The position numbers and the translations under genes were made by a program. Below are positions 37,708 through 48,869 of a stretch of 64,000 bases of DNA, piece after piece. The DNA is from Cercozoa sp. M6MM (lineage: Eukaryota > Endomyxa: Ascetosporea): assembly GCA_040357565.1 (NCBI GenBank), contig JBDODJ010000020.1. One strand, given 5' to 3'. The notes beneath the pieces are model-generated. The model did no database searches. It saw only the letters and a list, made by a program, of their open reading frames with translations, and was not told where the DNA came from. Position 1 is the stretch's first letter; every line of letters begins with the position of its first letter.

Positions 37708-39401
37708 CTAAAGCGGTACGGCAGCGACCGGGATACGCAGCTGCTGGCCGTAGTGCTTCTGGCAGTAGGCACGATCCATGTCGCGCAGCTTGCGCAGCAA
37801 CTCGGCGCCGTCGTCGGTCTGGTGCACGCCTGTGCAAGCAGCGTTAACGGTCGAAATGGACTCATCACAAAAGGCAGACAACTCACGCTCGTGCACGATG
37901 GCGCGACGCTTCTTGTAGCGCGTCTCCATCGGCATGTCCGAGTAGTCGATCGGCGTCCTACAGTAAGATAGTCAAGTCTCGTCTGGGTCAGACAATCAGT
38001 ATAGTTTAGGATGAACGCACAACGCCTGCGTCTCCTGGACGAAGGCCTTGACCAGACGGTCGGCCTCAGAGTCCTCGACGGCGAAGGGCATCTTCTTCAC
38101 CGGCACAAAGGTCGGCTCCACCTGGCCCGTCTGTTCGAACTTGGCGTGCGCCTCTTCGAAGAGCCGCTTCGCGCGCTGCTGCGGCGACAGCGTCGTGTTG
38201 AAGGCGCGCTTCATCTTCCACACCATCTGCACAGACATGGCACAGTCACACAGGGGTCTCAACACCCTCTGACCCTCAAGAAACTCTCATCTCGTACCTC
38301 CTCGTCCTTGGGAATCGGCGCGATACCGACACGCTTCTCCTTGAAGAGGGGACCCTCCTTGGCCTCCTGTGCATTGACACAAACATGTCATTTTGTGTCC
38401 CTTCGATCGCAACCAACTAAGGCAACCTTCAGAATGCGGTCGGCTTCCTGTGACACGCACACACAAATTGTACTACTCTCCAGTTGGAACATTGACAGTA
38501 TGGGCTACCTTCTTGGCAATCACAGGAGCACCCTGCTCAGGAAGACGCTTGGACTCCATGAACACCAGCAGATGCTTCACCAGACGGTGACGCATCTCCT
38601 GCACTCACATGTCCAAATACATCAGTCAGTCAGTCAGTCGGTCGTTCCAAAAAACAAGCAATATTCAACAACGTACCAGACCAGCAGGACCGAGATTCTT
38701 GGGCGGTTGATTCAGCAGGTACATGTCGAGGTTCTGTCCGGCCAAACATTGAAACGCAACACAAAAGGAGCAGCTGAAGAAAGTCAAAAATTACCTCAGC
38801 AAAACGAGAAAGCTCGCGAAGTGCCGTCGTCGAAATGAACCTGACAACCAACGCGTGAGAGCATTAAACACTTCACTGATGCATTTAAAGTACTTGATCG
38901 GCACTTCTTTGCCAAGAATTCGCGACCAGATCGAATGGTTGCGCGCTGCGAGAATCGAAATAACACATCCGCGCGGACAAGAAAAACCAAAAATACCAAT
39001 TGTGGGGAACACATCGCGTTTGTGGTGCTTGTCAGACCAAGTGCGCTTGCTCCACTTCGTGGTCTTGCGCTTACCGTGCATGAGACCCTTCTTCTCGACT
39101 ATTGTATAAAACAAGCGATCAAAACAGCCCTGGCTAAAAGTTTGAAACTAAGGAAACTATCAAAATGTTACCACGAGTGCGAGCGTTGCGGCTGACTTTG
39201 CGCATCTGATCCGGCGTTTCGAGGTACATCTCTTGCAGTTGCAGAGCGTTCGGGAGCTGGAAGGCATTTGGCGAGAAGCCCACCACTGCATCATCAGAAA
39301 TCATCTTTGTTTCCTTAGAACACACAAGGTCGTGTACCTTGACCACGCCAAGTCTGCTTGCCGCCAATCACAGCCGGCTGCAAGTGCAACACGAGCACCA
39401 T
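37708..39401 (-). CDS. MRPL28: Mitochondrial large-subunit ribosomal protein bL28m, extended
   Basis: bL28 sits in the large ribosomal subunit. The protein probably starts MVLVLHLQPAVIGGKQTWRG (ATG 39399-39401), then after a 60-base intron VVGFSPNAFQLPNALQLQEM and QMRKVSRNARTR. The next exon has the bL28-like block GLMHGKRKTTKWSKRTWSDK. FISTTALRELSRFAENLDMY with LLNQPPKNLGPAGL follows, matching the bL28 signature (V-S-T-x-A-L-R-T-I-x-x-x-G-L-D). A long helical C-terminal extension continues over five exons (EMRHRLVKHLLVFMESKRL; EADRILK; EAKEGPLFKEKRVGIAPIP; WKMKRAFNTTLSPQQRAKRL; MPMETRYKKRRAIVHE; ELLRKLRDMDRAYCQKHYGQ) to TAG at 37708. Such extensions are common in mitochondrial ribosomal proteins. 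A plastid location cannot be excluded. Confidence 0.65.
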
Positions 39402-39751
39402 CCAAGACAGAATGAGGCAGGCCCAAAGCACAAAACACATAAATCGTACTCTGGTGGTTTGCCGCGTTCGCCGCTTCGGCCGGTGCGGATAGAGAGCACG
39501 TGTGCGCGCCGCAAATCTGCCCATCTTTCACGTCACTCGTGCTAATCCCTCGCTCCAGCGGGCTGGGTGCGCCTGTGCGCAGCACTTTTTCTGGCTCACT
39601 GCACCGATACATGAGCCGATATCGCAAGTCGTTTATCAGTGGCGGTAGTGGGGTGCAGCTGAGTACTACTTCCGTGTACAATTAACCTTTGGTTTTTAAT
39701 CGTGTCGAAGTTGTCAATCCGAGTTGTGACACCAGATATTTGGTGTCGGGC
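39402..39751. promoter_or_regulatory. Divergent upstream region of bL28m (-) and the capping enzyme (+)
   Basis: Both genes read outward from this 350-base stretch, so both promoters should be here. I recognise no named element. Open frames in it look random. Confidence 0.4.
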
Positions 39752-42741
39752 ATGCAAACTGACCGAGCGCAGTATGCGACCAAGTGGCTCAAGGTGCACG
39801 CTTTCTTGCTGTTTGAGAGTTGGATAGCAATTTATTTTGTGCAGACGGAGCTACAGATGCTAGCGGCCGAGCAATGTGGCCACACAGATGTTGAAGTGCA
39901 GTTGCCGTTTGCGCAAGCTGTGCGTGCAGCCATGCTGATGCAAGGTCTGCCCACGAACGAGACGACACTGAGTGCAGAGACGCAAAAGTACTGGCCGCTG
40001 TTTGCTCAGCTGCTGCACTACTTCCGACAAGACCAGGCCAAGCGCGAGGCCACACTCGCTTGCAGTCGTAACTTTAATTGCTTGCTTTCAACTCTCTCGT
40101 TTTTGGATGAGCTCTGTTTTCTTTTCGAGTCAGAGCAGCCTCAGATGATCCAAGCACGTCGACACGGTTATCAATACGTTCAGCAGCAACTCTGGCTTCA
40201 GCAGCAGCAGCAGCAGCAGCAAACGCAGGATCAAACGCAGCAGAAGAAACGCTCCCAACACCAGGTCCGCGCGGATGCCGAAACAACAGAAAACGAGCCC
40301 AAACGACGGCGTGTTGTGCGACGCAAAGTTAAACAAACGCAGCAGAAGCAACCACAACAACAGGAACCTGCAGTGGGACAAGTCACTGTCGTTCAGGTGG
40401 CGACCCAAGACTCCGTCCGCGCGGATGCCGCTGAAGACGACAAGAACTTGCTGCCGTTGGGATCGGTTGACTTGTGGTCCGACTACGTGGTGACACACTC
40501 CAGCAACGAGCTTTTCACGCAGTCGTACCTTGACGCCTTTTGAATTCTTGAAAAAAAGTATCTTACTTTTTCATTCTTTGCAGAGTGACCGCGAAAACTG
40601 GAGTGCCCGTTCCGCGCTTTCATGGTTCCAAACGGTACGTACTGTGTTCTTAGATCCCTAGCGTTGATTAAACTGAGCTATTCATTTTGTTTAGACGACG
40701 CTGGCGCGAAAAGGCGCTTTCTGCTCTGGCCGACAGCGGTCAGGTACAGGAAAATACCAAAAAGGCACAACAACGTTCTTCAATTTGTGACTGGCAGGCC
40801 GACTGGGCTCAAGACGATGTCTACGCCGAATGTGGTGTTCGTGTCGACGTTATGGCGGCTTGGCAGCAGCTTTTGGCAATTCGACACGTGCGGTCGCCGG
40901 AAGATGCGCGTGTGGAGGTGCTTTTGAGCTAAAACGAAAGAATTTGCATGTGATGTTCTTTTGTTCAACAAAATAGGAAGGAATAAAAGCAGTGCGCTCC
41001 CTGCTCGAGTCTCAACCGGACGATATTGGCGTGGCACCACCAAAGCAAGTGAAACTTGTCGACTTTGAAAACGCGGAACTGCCATTTTTACGATCGGTAA
41101 ATCTTTGCTCTTTCGGGTTAACTTTTCCTTCGTTCGTTGAAGCTTCGTTCGTTGAAGTTTTATTTTTTTCGCAGGCAGCCATGATGTTTGAACTTCGAAA
41201 GTTCGTTGCAACGGTATTCTTTGTGGTTGTTGCAACTAGTCAACTGACAGTGTTTTCCTTTTTTCAAGAACTTGCGCGGCTTCAACGAGGATTTGTCAGC
41301 GCCGAAACTCGCAAGATTCGCTCGTCGTCTTTGTAAACGTTTGCCAGGTGTGTTCTTCGCTTTCTCTTGCTTTGTTGTAGTTTACCGAATGTGTAGGTCC
41401 GCAACCGGGCGTATTGGCGCGAGACAACCTGGAAGTGCTGCGATCTCACATGTACACTGTTTGTACTATTGAACAGAATGAAAATTGGGATTCTGCGCTT
41501 GTGTTGTTGCAGGTACTATGTGACAGAAAAGAGTGACGGTTTGCGCTTTGTCTTGATGAAAGCTGGTGCCTTTGTGTATGAGTTAGTCGACGGATTTCTC
41601 TGCTTTCATTTTTTCTTTTTGAACTTAGATTTCGGCTGGGCGCTGATTTCGCGTCGTTTCGATTTCTTCACGTTCAACGTAGCAACGTTTTTTGTTTTCT
41701 TGGCATGTCTGTTCCAGTTTTGTTATTTCCTGCAGGTGGAAGATGGCGGATACAAATACGGCATTCCGGACACCACACCTGTATGGCTTTGTTGTTATCG
41801 CGCTTAAATACCAAACTCAGGGTTCGTACAGGATGGCTGTTCGGCGCTGACGTTGCTGGACGGCGAGTTGCTGCGACACCCGGGTGCTCAAAGCTTATTT
41901 TCTTCGCTGCGTTTCGACAAACGCACGATTTGACAGAAAAGCGACACTTGCACACGTTTCTCGTCTACGATGCAGCAGTGTAGCTTTCACTTTGGGATGC
42001 GTTTAATTTGTCGGTGTGCTGATGTGGCTATTGTGGTTAGTGTGCTGGACCGGCATGTGCACCAGCTGCCGCTTTTTGAGCGACTTGAGCATGTACGCTA
42101 ATTGATTGCTTTGTTTGTTTCGAGTGTGTGAATGTGTTTATCTGTAGGTGAAGCCTCTGGTGGAACAGTTCGAACGTGCTTTCAACAGTGGCGCCAATGT
42201 CGACGGCTTTCCGTTCCTGCTGAAACTGAAGCAGGTTTTCTTTCTCTTCTGTACCCTTGCGTTCTTTCCTTTACATCGATAATGCCTCAGATGTGGCCAG
42301 CGCCGAGGGTGGAGGAATGTTTGCGTCGCATCAAGCAAGTTCCGAACGCGCATTGGGTATTATTGTATCTTTCCCTGCCTCCTTGCCCTTTCACCTGCCT
42401 CCCGCAGAAATATCGCGATGCAAGTCGCTCAAACGGCAATGACGGTCTCGTTTTCACACGTGCCAATGCGCCCTATGTCGAGGTACCGCTTTGTTAGTTG
42501 CTTTTGTGTGCATTCAAAACTATAGAAAACAAATTTAGCGAATGACGAAAGCTTCTGCTCCGGCGCTCGTCAAGTACAAGCCTGCATCTTTGCAGACTGT
42601 ACCTTACATATTGGTTTTGTGACGTTGCTTGATTAAACGGCTCTTTTCCTAGGTCGATGTGCGCGTGGTTGCGCCTTTTCTGCGCACCAACGATGATGAC
42701 ACTTTCTCTGTTGGTGCAATCTCGCTTTGTTTTTTCGCTTG

Positions 42742-42797
<56 letters not shown>

Positions 42798-42807
42798 NNN
42801 NNNNNNN

Positions 42808-42860
<53 letters not shown>

Positions 42861-43624
42861 TGTATGTATGTATGCATGCACAATACTGAACTGATCAGAT
42901 CTCTGGGTGACCGGACCCAACGAACAGGAGGTGCGTCTCACCACTGCTGTCGTGCCTGGTACACATTTCCTGCACAATGGACCGGTCGTATGGACTGCCC
43001 GATTGTACAGAGGACAGTCTGGCCGGGCAACAGTGGCAAACTGTGCTGCAGCCCTTCCTCGCACGCGAGCGTACTTGTTGTTTGTTGTCGTGTGTTTGTT
43101 GATGCTGAACGCATCCGCGCGGACAGACGAATCGGTCGAGAGCAAAGAAAGCGCCGACCCGCACCTCGACCTGCATGTAGTGTGTGTGTGTTTGTTTTTG
43201 TGTTGTGGGTACCCTCCCCCTTGTGTTGCACAGAGTGTGATTGTGGAAGTCTGCTTCGACGGCAGTCACTGGCGCCCGCTGCTCGCGCGTACGGACAAAA
43301 AGATGCCGAACTTTGTCGCTGTGGCCACGGACACTCTGGTAGACCGCTGTGGCTATGCCACCTGTCGCCCTTGTCTAGGAGATTGTTCCCTTCTGTTTTC
43401 CCAGATGGTGGCGGCGCAAAACCTCGCCGTGGACGAAGTCGTGCGTGCTGCCAAGGTGAGTCTCTCTGCGCTGACTAGAGAGTGTGGACAGATCAGCAGT
43501 ACCATGTCGAGTGTATGTACAGATGGGACTGACGCAGTGGAGCGTCAAGGAGCGAAGTCGCTGCGCTGGTGCCGAGGTCGCCGATCATCCCGACGATATC
43601 GCTGCTCGCGCTGTTCCTGTTTGA
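39752..43624 (+). CDS. mRNA guanylyltransferase (capping enzyme) with an unusual N-terminal domain
   Basis: The enzyme transfers GMP to the 5' end of nascent mRNA through a lysine-GMP intermediate. The start is MQTDRAQYATKWLK (ATG 39752), spliced to TELQMLAAEQCGHTDV. A helical N-terminal domain of about 270 residues follows, with poly-Gln and two VRADA motifs, and is not one I recognise. The catalytic part begins PGVLARDNLEVLRSHM, spliced to YYVTEKSDGLRFVL, where K-S-D-G is the nucleotidyl-lysine motif (AAG at 41529). Then DGCSALTLLDGELL and HTFLVYDAA (motif III), LPLFERLEH, NDGLVFTRANAPYVE (motif IV), ALVKYKPASLQ with VDVRVVAPFLRT (motif V), and the C-terminal OB fold SVIVEVCFDGSHWRPLLAR with TDKKMPNFVAV. 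It ends AEVADHPDDIAARAVPV and TGA at 43624. No RNA triphosphatase signature (HCxxxxxR) is seen. Confidence 0.85.
42753..42858. repeat. (TG)n microsatellite with a 10-base gap (42798-42807) in a capping-enzyme intron
   Basis: About 50 TG units. The gap lies inside the repeat, so no coding sequence need be missing. Confidence 0.95.
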
Positions 43625-43856
43625 GCTCCCGTAGTGCTAGCGTACGTAGTGCAGACGTGGCAAGTCGTTTCTGCCTGATACTGTACGGTTTTACTCGCGT
43701 CAACTATCTTTTCACGCCAGTTTCAGAGTTGCCCGAGCGTATCTTCAAAACTGCTGGCCAAACTGGCTCCATCCTGAACAGACTACGTCTACTGACTAAC
43801 GCTCTCTTTTTGCACTGCCAAGGCCTAAATCACTAAAGGCTATGTATGTATCCCTA

Positions 43857-45814
43857 TCAGGCAGCGTGCGCGAGCGCGAGCATGCTCTCGAGCATGAGGG
43901 CACTCTCGCCGAGCAGGTCGTGCGTCATAGTGCCGGCTAGTACAGTGTCGGGCCGTGCCACCAGTGTGAGTCGGCACAGCTGCGGCGACTGCGACACAGG
44001 CTGCACGAAGAGGGCGCCGGCCAGAGTGACGCACCGGTTGGACGGCGCGTGGTGCGGCAGTTCCACCGAGTGCCACACGATCGAGCCGCCTTGTTCTTCC
44101 TGTCCTTCTTGTACCTGTGCCTGTCCATTTGGTCCATTTGGTCCACCTGGTCCATCTGGTCCAACTGATCCCTGTCCAGGCAGCCGCAGAGTCGACACGA
44201 CAAGCACGTCCAGCTCGTTCTCAAAGTTGTCCAGTTTGTAGTGCAGCAGCACACTGCGCTGCGACAGCTTGCGTACCAGCTCGACCTGCTTGGGGTAGGG
44301 GGTAGGGGCAGGGGGTAGGTAGGGGTAGGTAGGGGTAGGTAGGGGTAGGTAGGGGGTAGGGGGTATAGGAAGGTCTACCTGACAGATCTTGGAGATGTGA
44401 GTCAAGGCACGCGAACTCGCCGCCAGCGACAACACACGACTCGCCGAACGACATGGCGTTGTGCATTGTACCCTAGGGAGGGGGTAAGAGAGACTAAGGG
44501 ACAGGGGGGGGGGTAAATACCTGATCGAGAAGTAAGGTCGCCGTTGGTCCGGTGGCAAGTAGTGCAACGACGCGTCTGACATCTGCAGTTCCTATGGGTG
44601 GGTAAGGGGTAGGGGTAGGGGGGTAGGGGTAGGGGGGTAGGGGTAGGGGGTAAGGGTAAGGGGTAGGGTAAGGGTAGGGGTAGGGTAGGGGGCAGAGGGG
44701 TAGAGGGTAAGGCGGATACCTCCAGTGCCTGCAGCGGCAGCGGCACCGAGGTGAAGTCGCCGTTCCTCAATTCGGCCAACTCGCGCGCCTCCTTATGCGC
44801 CTGTCGCTCCAGCGTGCCTAGTCTACCGGGGGGGGGTAAAGAGAGGGTAAAATGGGGGTAAAATGGGGGTGAAATGGGGTAAAATGGGGGTAAAATGGGG
44901 GGTAAAATGGGGGTAAAATGGGGGTAAAATGGGGGGGGGGGGTACAATATCTCTAAATAAATAAATGAATAAACAAATATATATAGAAATAAATAAATAA
45001 ATGAATGTATGAATGAATGAATTAATATATATATATATATGGAAAACATACATCTAAATAAATAAATAAATAGATATAATAATATATAATAAAAGTCGGG
45101 GTAAAATGGGGTTAAAATGTGGGCAAAATGGGGTTAAAATGTGGGCAAAATAGAGGGAAATTGGCGGGATAAAATGGGGGTAAGATGGGGGGGGGGGGTA
45201 AAGAGGGGGTATAAACGCAGAGTACGACACATCGCGCGTCTCGCTGAGCACGCGTCGCAGCGAGGGTTCGTCGCCCCTGTCGTCAGCCACGTGCAGCCGC
45301 AGCACCGGCGCTCGCACTGCACTCGCCGACGCCGGCGACGAACTGCGCGCCTCTGCACCGCATTCATTCAAGATATACCCCTACATCTACATATAAATAC
45401 CAAGAAATAAATAAATCAATCAATCAATCAATCAATCAATATATAGATATGAAAACATCTATCTATATAAAAAGAATAAAAAATATATATACAAATATAC
45501 ATCTCTATAAGTAAATAAATAAATAAATAAACAAATATATAAATATATATCTATAAAAATAAATAAATGAATGTATGAATGAATTAATTAATATATACAT
45601 GGAAAACATACATCTAAATAAAGAAATAAACAAATATAATAATACATAATAAAATAAATAAGTAACAAATAAACAAACAAATAAATAAACAAATAAACAA
45701 ATAAACAAACAAATAAATAAATAAATAAACAAACAAACAAATAAACAAACAAATAAATAAATAAAACAAATAAATAAACAAACAAATAAATAAACAAACA
45801 AATAAATAAGCAAA

Positions 45815-45869
<55 letters not shown>

Positions 45870-46725
45870 ACAGGGGGGGGGTACGGTCGACGAGTCCCTC
45901 ATGTTGGCGCACGCGCGACCAGTGCAGGAAGCGCTGCGCAGCCCACTGGTCGGGCACGATGTCGGCCAGGCCGCGCAGGTCGTGGCGATGGCGTCGCAGC
46001 AGTGCAGTCACGCGGAAGGCCGGCACGCGGTTGCCGCGGTCGCTGAGGATGTGCAGTCCGAGTCGCAGCTGTCTCAGCTGGCTCTGCGACAGCTGCAGCA
46101 GCACCTTGCGAAAGGCGCCGGCTTCCTTGTTGCGCTCGATGTCCAGCAGTCGCTCCAGCAGTCGCAGTGCCATCAGCGAGGCCGTCTTGCTGCGACCCAA
46201 GGCGCCACACACTTGCACCAGGCCTGGTAGCGCTTCCTCTGGGGGAGGGGATGGGGTACAAGGTAGGGGGTAATGGGTAGGGGTAATGGGGTACAAGGTA
46301 GGGGCTAACAGGGTACAAGGTAGACACACCAACATCGCCATCCTCGCCAATGAGCAGCAGTTTCACAAAGCGATCGCTGAGTCGCGGCTTGGCTTCAAAG
46401 TACCAGTCGGCAAACTGCTTCATCGCCTTGCACTAAGGGGCAAAGGAGGTAAGGGGCAAAGGGGTAAGGGGTAAGGGGTAAGGGGGGTAGAGGGGGTAGA
46501 GGGGTAAGGGGGATAGAGGGGGTAAGGGGGTAAAGGGAGGTACAAACCTTGGAGTTGCCCTGCAGTGCAGTCAGCAGATTGACCACTTTGACTTCCGAGG
46601 CATGTCGCGCACTCACGCGTTTCGCCTGCACAAAAAACATGTTGGTTTGGTCAAACTTAAGAAAGCTCATAAGGTACCACCAGGCCTACTGCACCTGACG
46701 ATACTGTAGCGACCTGTCCTTCCTC

Positions 46726-46767
<42 letters not shown>

Positions 46768-47589
46768 TATATATATATATAATAAAATATATATTATATT
46801 ATATATACATATATATATATAATAAAATATATATTATATTATATATACATATATATAATAAAATCTATAGTATACTGGATATATATACAGGTATCTACAG
46901 GTACAGATACTAGTAAAGCACCCTCATCAGTCTCTCCAGTGGCTACAGCGGCCGGCAACTGTTTCCGCAGCGCCGCCGGCACCGACAAAAAATCGATCAA
47001 CGCCGCGTTGGAACGCAGTGCACGCAGGCGACTAACGGGGGGGGGGGGGTAAAGTGGTTGAAGGGAGAGCGGGAGTAAAACACGGGAACACGGGGGACGA
47101 AAAGAGTATAAGGAAGGTTGAAAGCACCACAACTTGACGAGATACTCGTGCAGCTTTTTGGAGCGCGTTTCCACGAAATCCGGCGACAGATGGCCACGCA
47201 GTTTCTTGGGCGGAATCGCCGGCAAGCCTGCACGACTCGGCAGGTCCTACAGGCAGCACCAATCAGTTCAAACATGGCTACAAACAGGATCAAAACGCAC
47301 CTTGGCCAGCGTCTGGTGCAGCTGGTAGAAATCCGAGTAACGCTTGAAGAAACGCCACGTGTCACCGCCTCGCCATCCGGCCTCGATTTCGTACATCTAG
47401 ATCCATACAGAGCCACTTCAACTGAGAGAAAATTACACAGCTTTAATGTACAACAAAAGGACGGCTCGTGTGCTTGAGAATCATGCGATTGCAGGCGGTG
47501 AATTTCACCTATTCGGCATCACAATTATTGCCCTCCACAAAATCACATAAGGATCTCGATTGCACCTGCAGATTTTCTAGTTTAAGCAT
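43857..47589 (-). CDS. PX-domain protein with a START-like C-terminal domain
   Basis: PX domains bind phosphoinositides, usually on endosomes. The start joins MLKLENLQ to VKFTACNRMILKHT (ATG 47587-47589). PX core: MYEIEAGWRGGDTWRFFKRY then SDFYQLHQTLAK, and LPAIPPKKLRGHLSPDFVET with RSKKLHEYLVKL. The conserved R of RRYSDF and the Pro-rich loop are present. A helical middle follows (SNAALIDFLSVPAALRKQL; EVKVVNLLTALQGNSK; MALRLLERLLDIERNKEAG; LGLHILSDRGNRVPAFRV), of armadillo style. The C-terminal part (NAMSFGESCVVAGGEFACL; LHYKLDNFENELDVLVVSTL; GSIVWHSVELPHHAPSNRC; LTLVARPDTVLAGTM) has START-domain spacing; that is inference. A collagen-like GPDGPGGPNGPNG insert comes from a 9-base repeat. It ends ALMLESMLALAHAA and TGA at 43857. 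Introns are long and repeat-filled. Confidence 0.7.
44291..44361. repeat. GGGGTAGGTA array in a PX-gene intron
   Basis: Repeats of TAGGGG, AGGT and GGGGTAGGTAGGGGTAGGT form a G-rich, telomere-like array on the + strand (CCCCTA on the gene's sense strand). Confidence 0.85.
44594..44712. repeat. GGGGTA (telomere-like) array in a PX-gene intron
   Basis: About twenty degenerate copies of GGGGTA or GGGTAA in a row. The next intron (44830-44942) is an AATGGGGGTAA array. These are internal to a gene, so they are not telomeres. Confidence 0.85.
44830..45200. repeat. AAAATGGGGGT arrays and AAT-rich repeats in a PX-gene intron
   Basis: Two blocks of the 11-base unit GTAAAATGGGG (44840-44935 and 45098-45180) flank an AAAT/GAAT tetranucleotide region. 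Confidence 0.85.
45391..45875. repeat. AAAT/AAAC tetranucleotide repeat intron, about 485 bases
   Basis: Nearly the whole intron of the PX gene is AAAT, AAAC, AATC or GAAT units, ending in about eighteen AAAT copies and a G-run. Confidence 0.95.
46730..46870. repeat. (AT)n tract and a duplicated AT-rich block in a PX-gene intron
   Basis: AT units are followed by a unit of about 45 bases (ATATATAATAAAATATATAT and on) present twice at about 46772-46860. Confidence 0.85.
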
Positions 47590-47749
47590 AGTGGACGGTT
47601 GTAATAATCATACGCACTGCTCCACACACAATTAGGACACCTGACTAAGGCGGCAGTTTTTCAAGAAACAACATTAAAGAAACCTGCTGTTTACACTTCG
47701 TATCGTGCGGACGCTGCAGCGACTCGATCAGACTGAAATCTGTGCAGCT
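47590..47749. promoter_or_regulatory. Compact divergent promoter region between the PX gene and the 47750 gene
   Basis: Only 160 bases separate the two start codons, which point away from each other. Both core promoters and 5' UTRs must fit here. I recognise no TATA box. Confidence 0.55.
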
Positions 47750-48519
47750 ATGTCAGAAACGTCGCTTGTACGAGCAAATGAGAGGATACGAGATCTCGAG
47801 CGGCAGTTACGTGAGGTGGACTTGTTTTGGGTGCTAGCAGTCGCCAGTGACAATGGCTCTTTGTGATGCAGGCGCACAAGCAGTACGAAGAGTTGGCCGA
47901 AGACTACAGAATTCGCGGGCAGCTTCTGCTGAGAGCGCGAGAGCGACTGGGTCGTCCTGCTGCGAAACGTCGGTGTCTCGGTGGGAGAGAATTGTCACCA
48001 GCCAGGCCAGCAGAGGCTGAGCAGAAGGGGGAACACAAGGAGAGACCAGAGGAAGAGACAGAAGTTCCTGTCACCTTCTCGCTCGAGTTCGAGTTCGACA
48101 GCAGCGACCGCGAGAGCGATGGCGACACGAGACACACGACTGACCCGAGGCGACACGAGACACCCTCGGTGGTCGAGATCAGTGACAGCGACAGTGACTC
48201 CTGCGAGCAGTCAAAGCCTTCCGCGCGGAAACAGTCGAAAACTCCCGTACGGAAGCAGACAAGACCGGCAGCAAGCGTCCGCGCGGATGCTGACGCCTCG
48301 GCGGCCTGTAGGATCTGCACGCGGCTGCGGCAGCTCGGTGTCGACCCGAGCGACGTCTGCAAGGTCTGCAATCGCCGCCGCAAACGCGCCGCTCGCTACG
48401 CGCTCGAGCAGGCCGCTCAGGACGCTTCGGCGGACACTGCGTTGGCTACGCCGAGGAGAAACGCTCCGCAGACACTCCGACACGCTGCCACACCCAGTCA
48501 CTACTGGTCTATCGACTAG
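47750..48519 (+). CDS. Coiled-coil protein with a SUMO-interaction-like motif and Cys pairs; possible CtIP/Sae2-like factor
   Basis: Two exons. Exon 1 is MSETSLVRANERIRDLERQL (ATG 47750), joined after a 56-base intron to AHKQYEELAEDYRIRGQLLL, together a short coiled coil. The middle is charged and disordered, with a hydrophobic-acidic patch PSVVEISDSDSDS that fits a SUMO-interaction motif (V-V-E-I plus acidic/Ser). Two CCGCGCGG palindromes read as PSARKQ and SVRADADAS. Then CRICTRLRQLGVDPSDVCKV continues CN, giving two C-x2-C pairs, then a basic helix, and the end TPSHYWSID with TAG at 48517-48519. CtIP/Sae2 proteins share an N-terminal coiled coil, a disordered middle, C-x2-C near the C-terminus and a TPxxFW ending. 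The resemblance is of layout only and similarity is weak. Confidence 0.55.
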
Positions 48520-48869
48520 CCTCTGCTCTAATTACTGTCTTTTAACACCAATAAAGTGCATTACATTTCGCAACGTCAATTTACTCGTACCTCATTTTTG
48601 TTCCAGGAGCCAAGGAGTACCGGTTTTACTGCACCGTCTGCCTAAAAACATGAACGAGCACATCATGATCCGTGACTCAGAGTCAGTCTGTAGCATCAGA
48701 GAAGGATCACAACGTACTTTGCCTTTCATCGCCCTCTTGCCACGTTTTACACCTATCGCTGGAGGAGGCGTGGCGGACAGGTCACGTGGCACCCTCGGTG
48801 CTGCCTGTTCCCTCGTAAGATTCCAACTTATATCAAAAAAGAAAGGTCCTGCGGCTAATTCTGCCTCGA

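Noticed and set aside
42657-43836. Long + frames through the TG repeat (Val-Cys repeats) and beyond
   Set aside because: The repeat and gap are intronic. The real capping-enzyme exons lie in shorter segments on either side.
43857-44200. A collagen-like protein from the GPDGPGGPNGPNG stretch
   Set aside because: It is only four or five triplets, produced by a 9-base repeat inside the PX protein's last exon.
44594-44712. A true chromosome end or telomere
   Set aside because: The array lies between exons of one gene with normal sequence on both sides.
45505-46350. A 281-codon minus frame rich in Leu, Phe, Ile and Tyr, looking like a membrane protein
   Set aside because: The hydrophobic part is translation of AAAT/AAAC repeats within a PX-gene intron. 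Only the upstream part is real exon.
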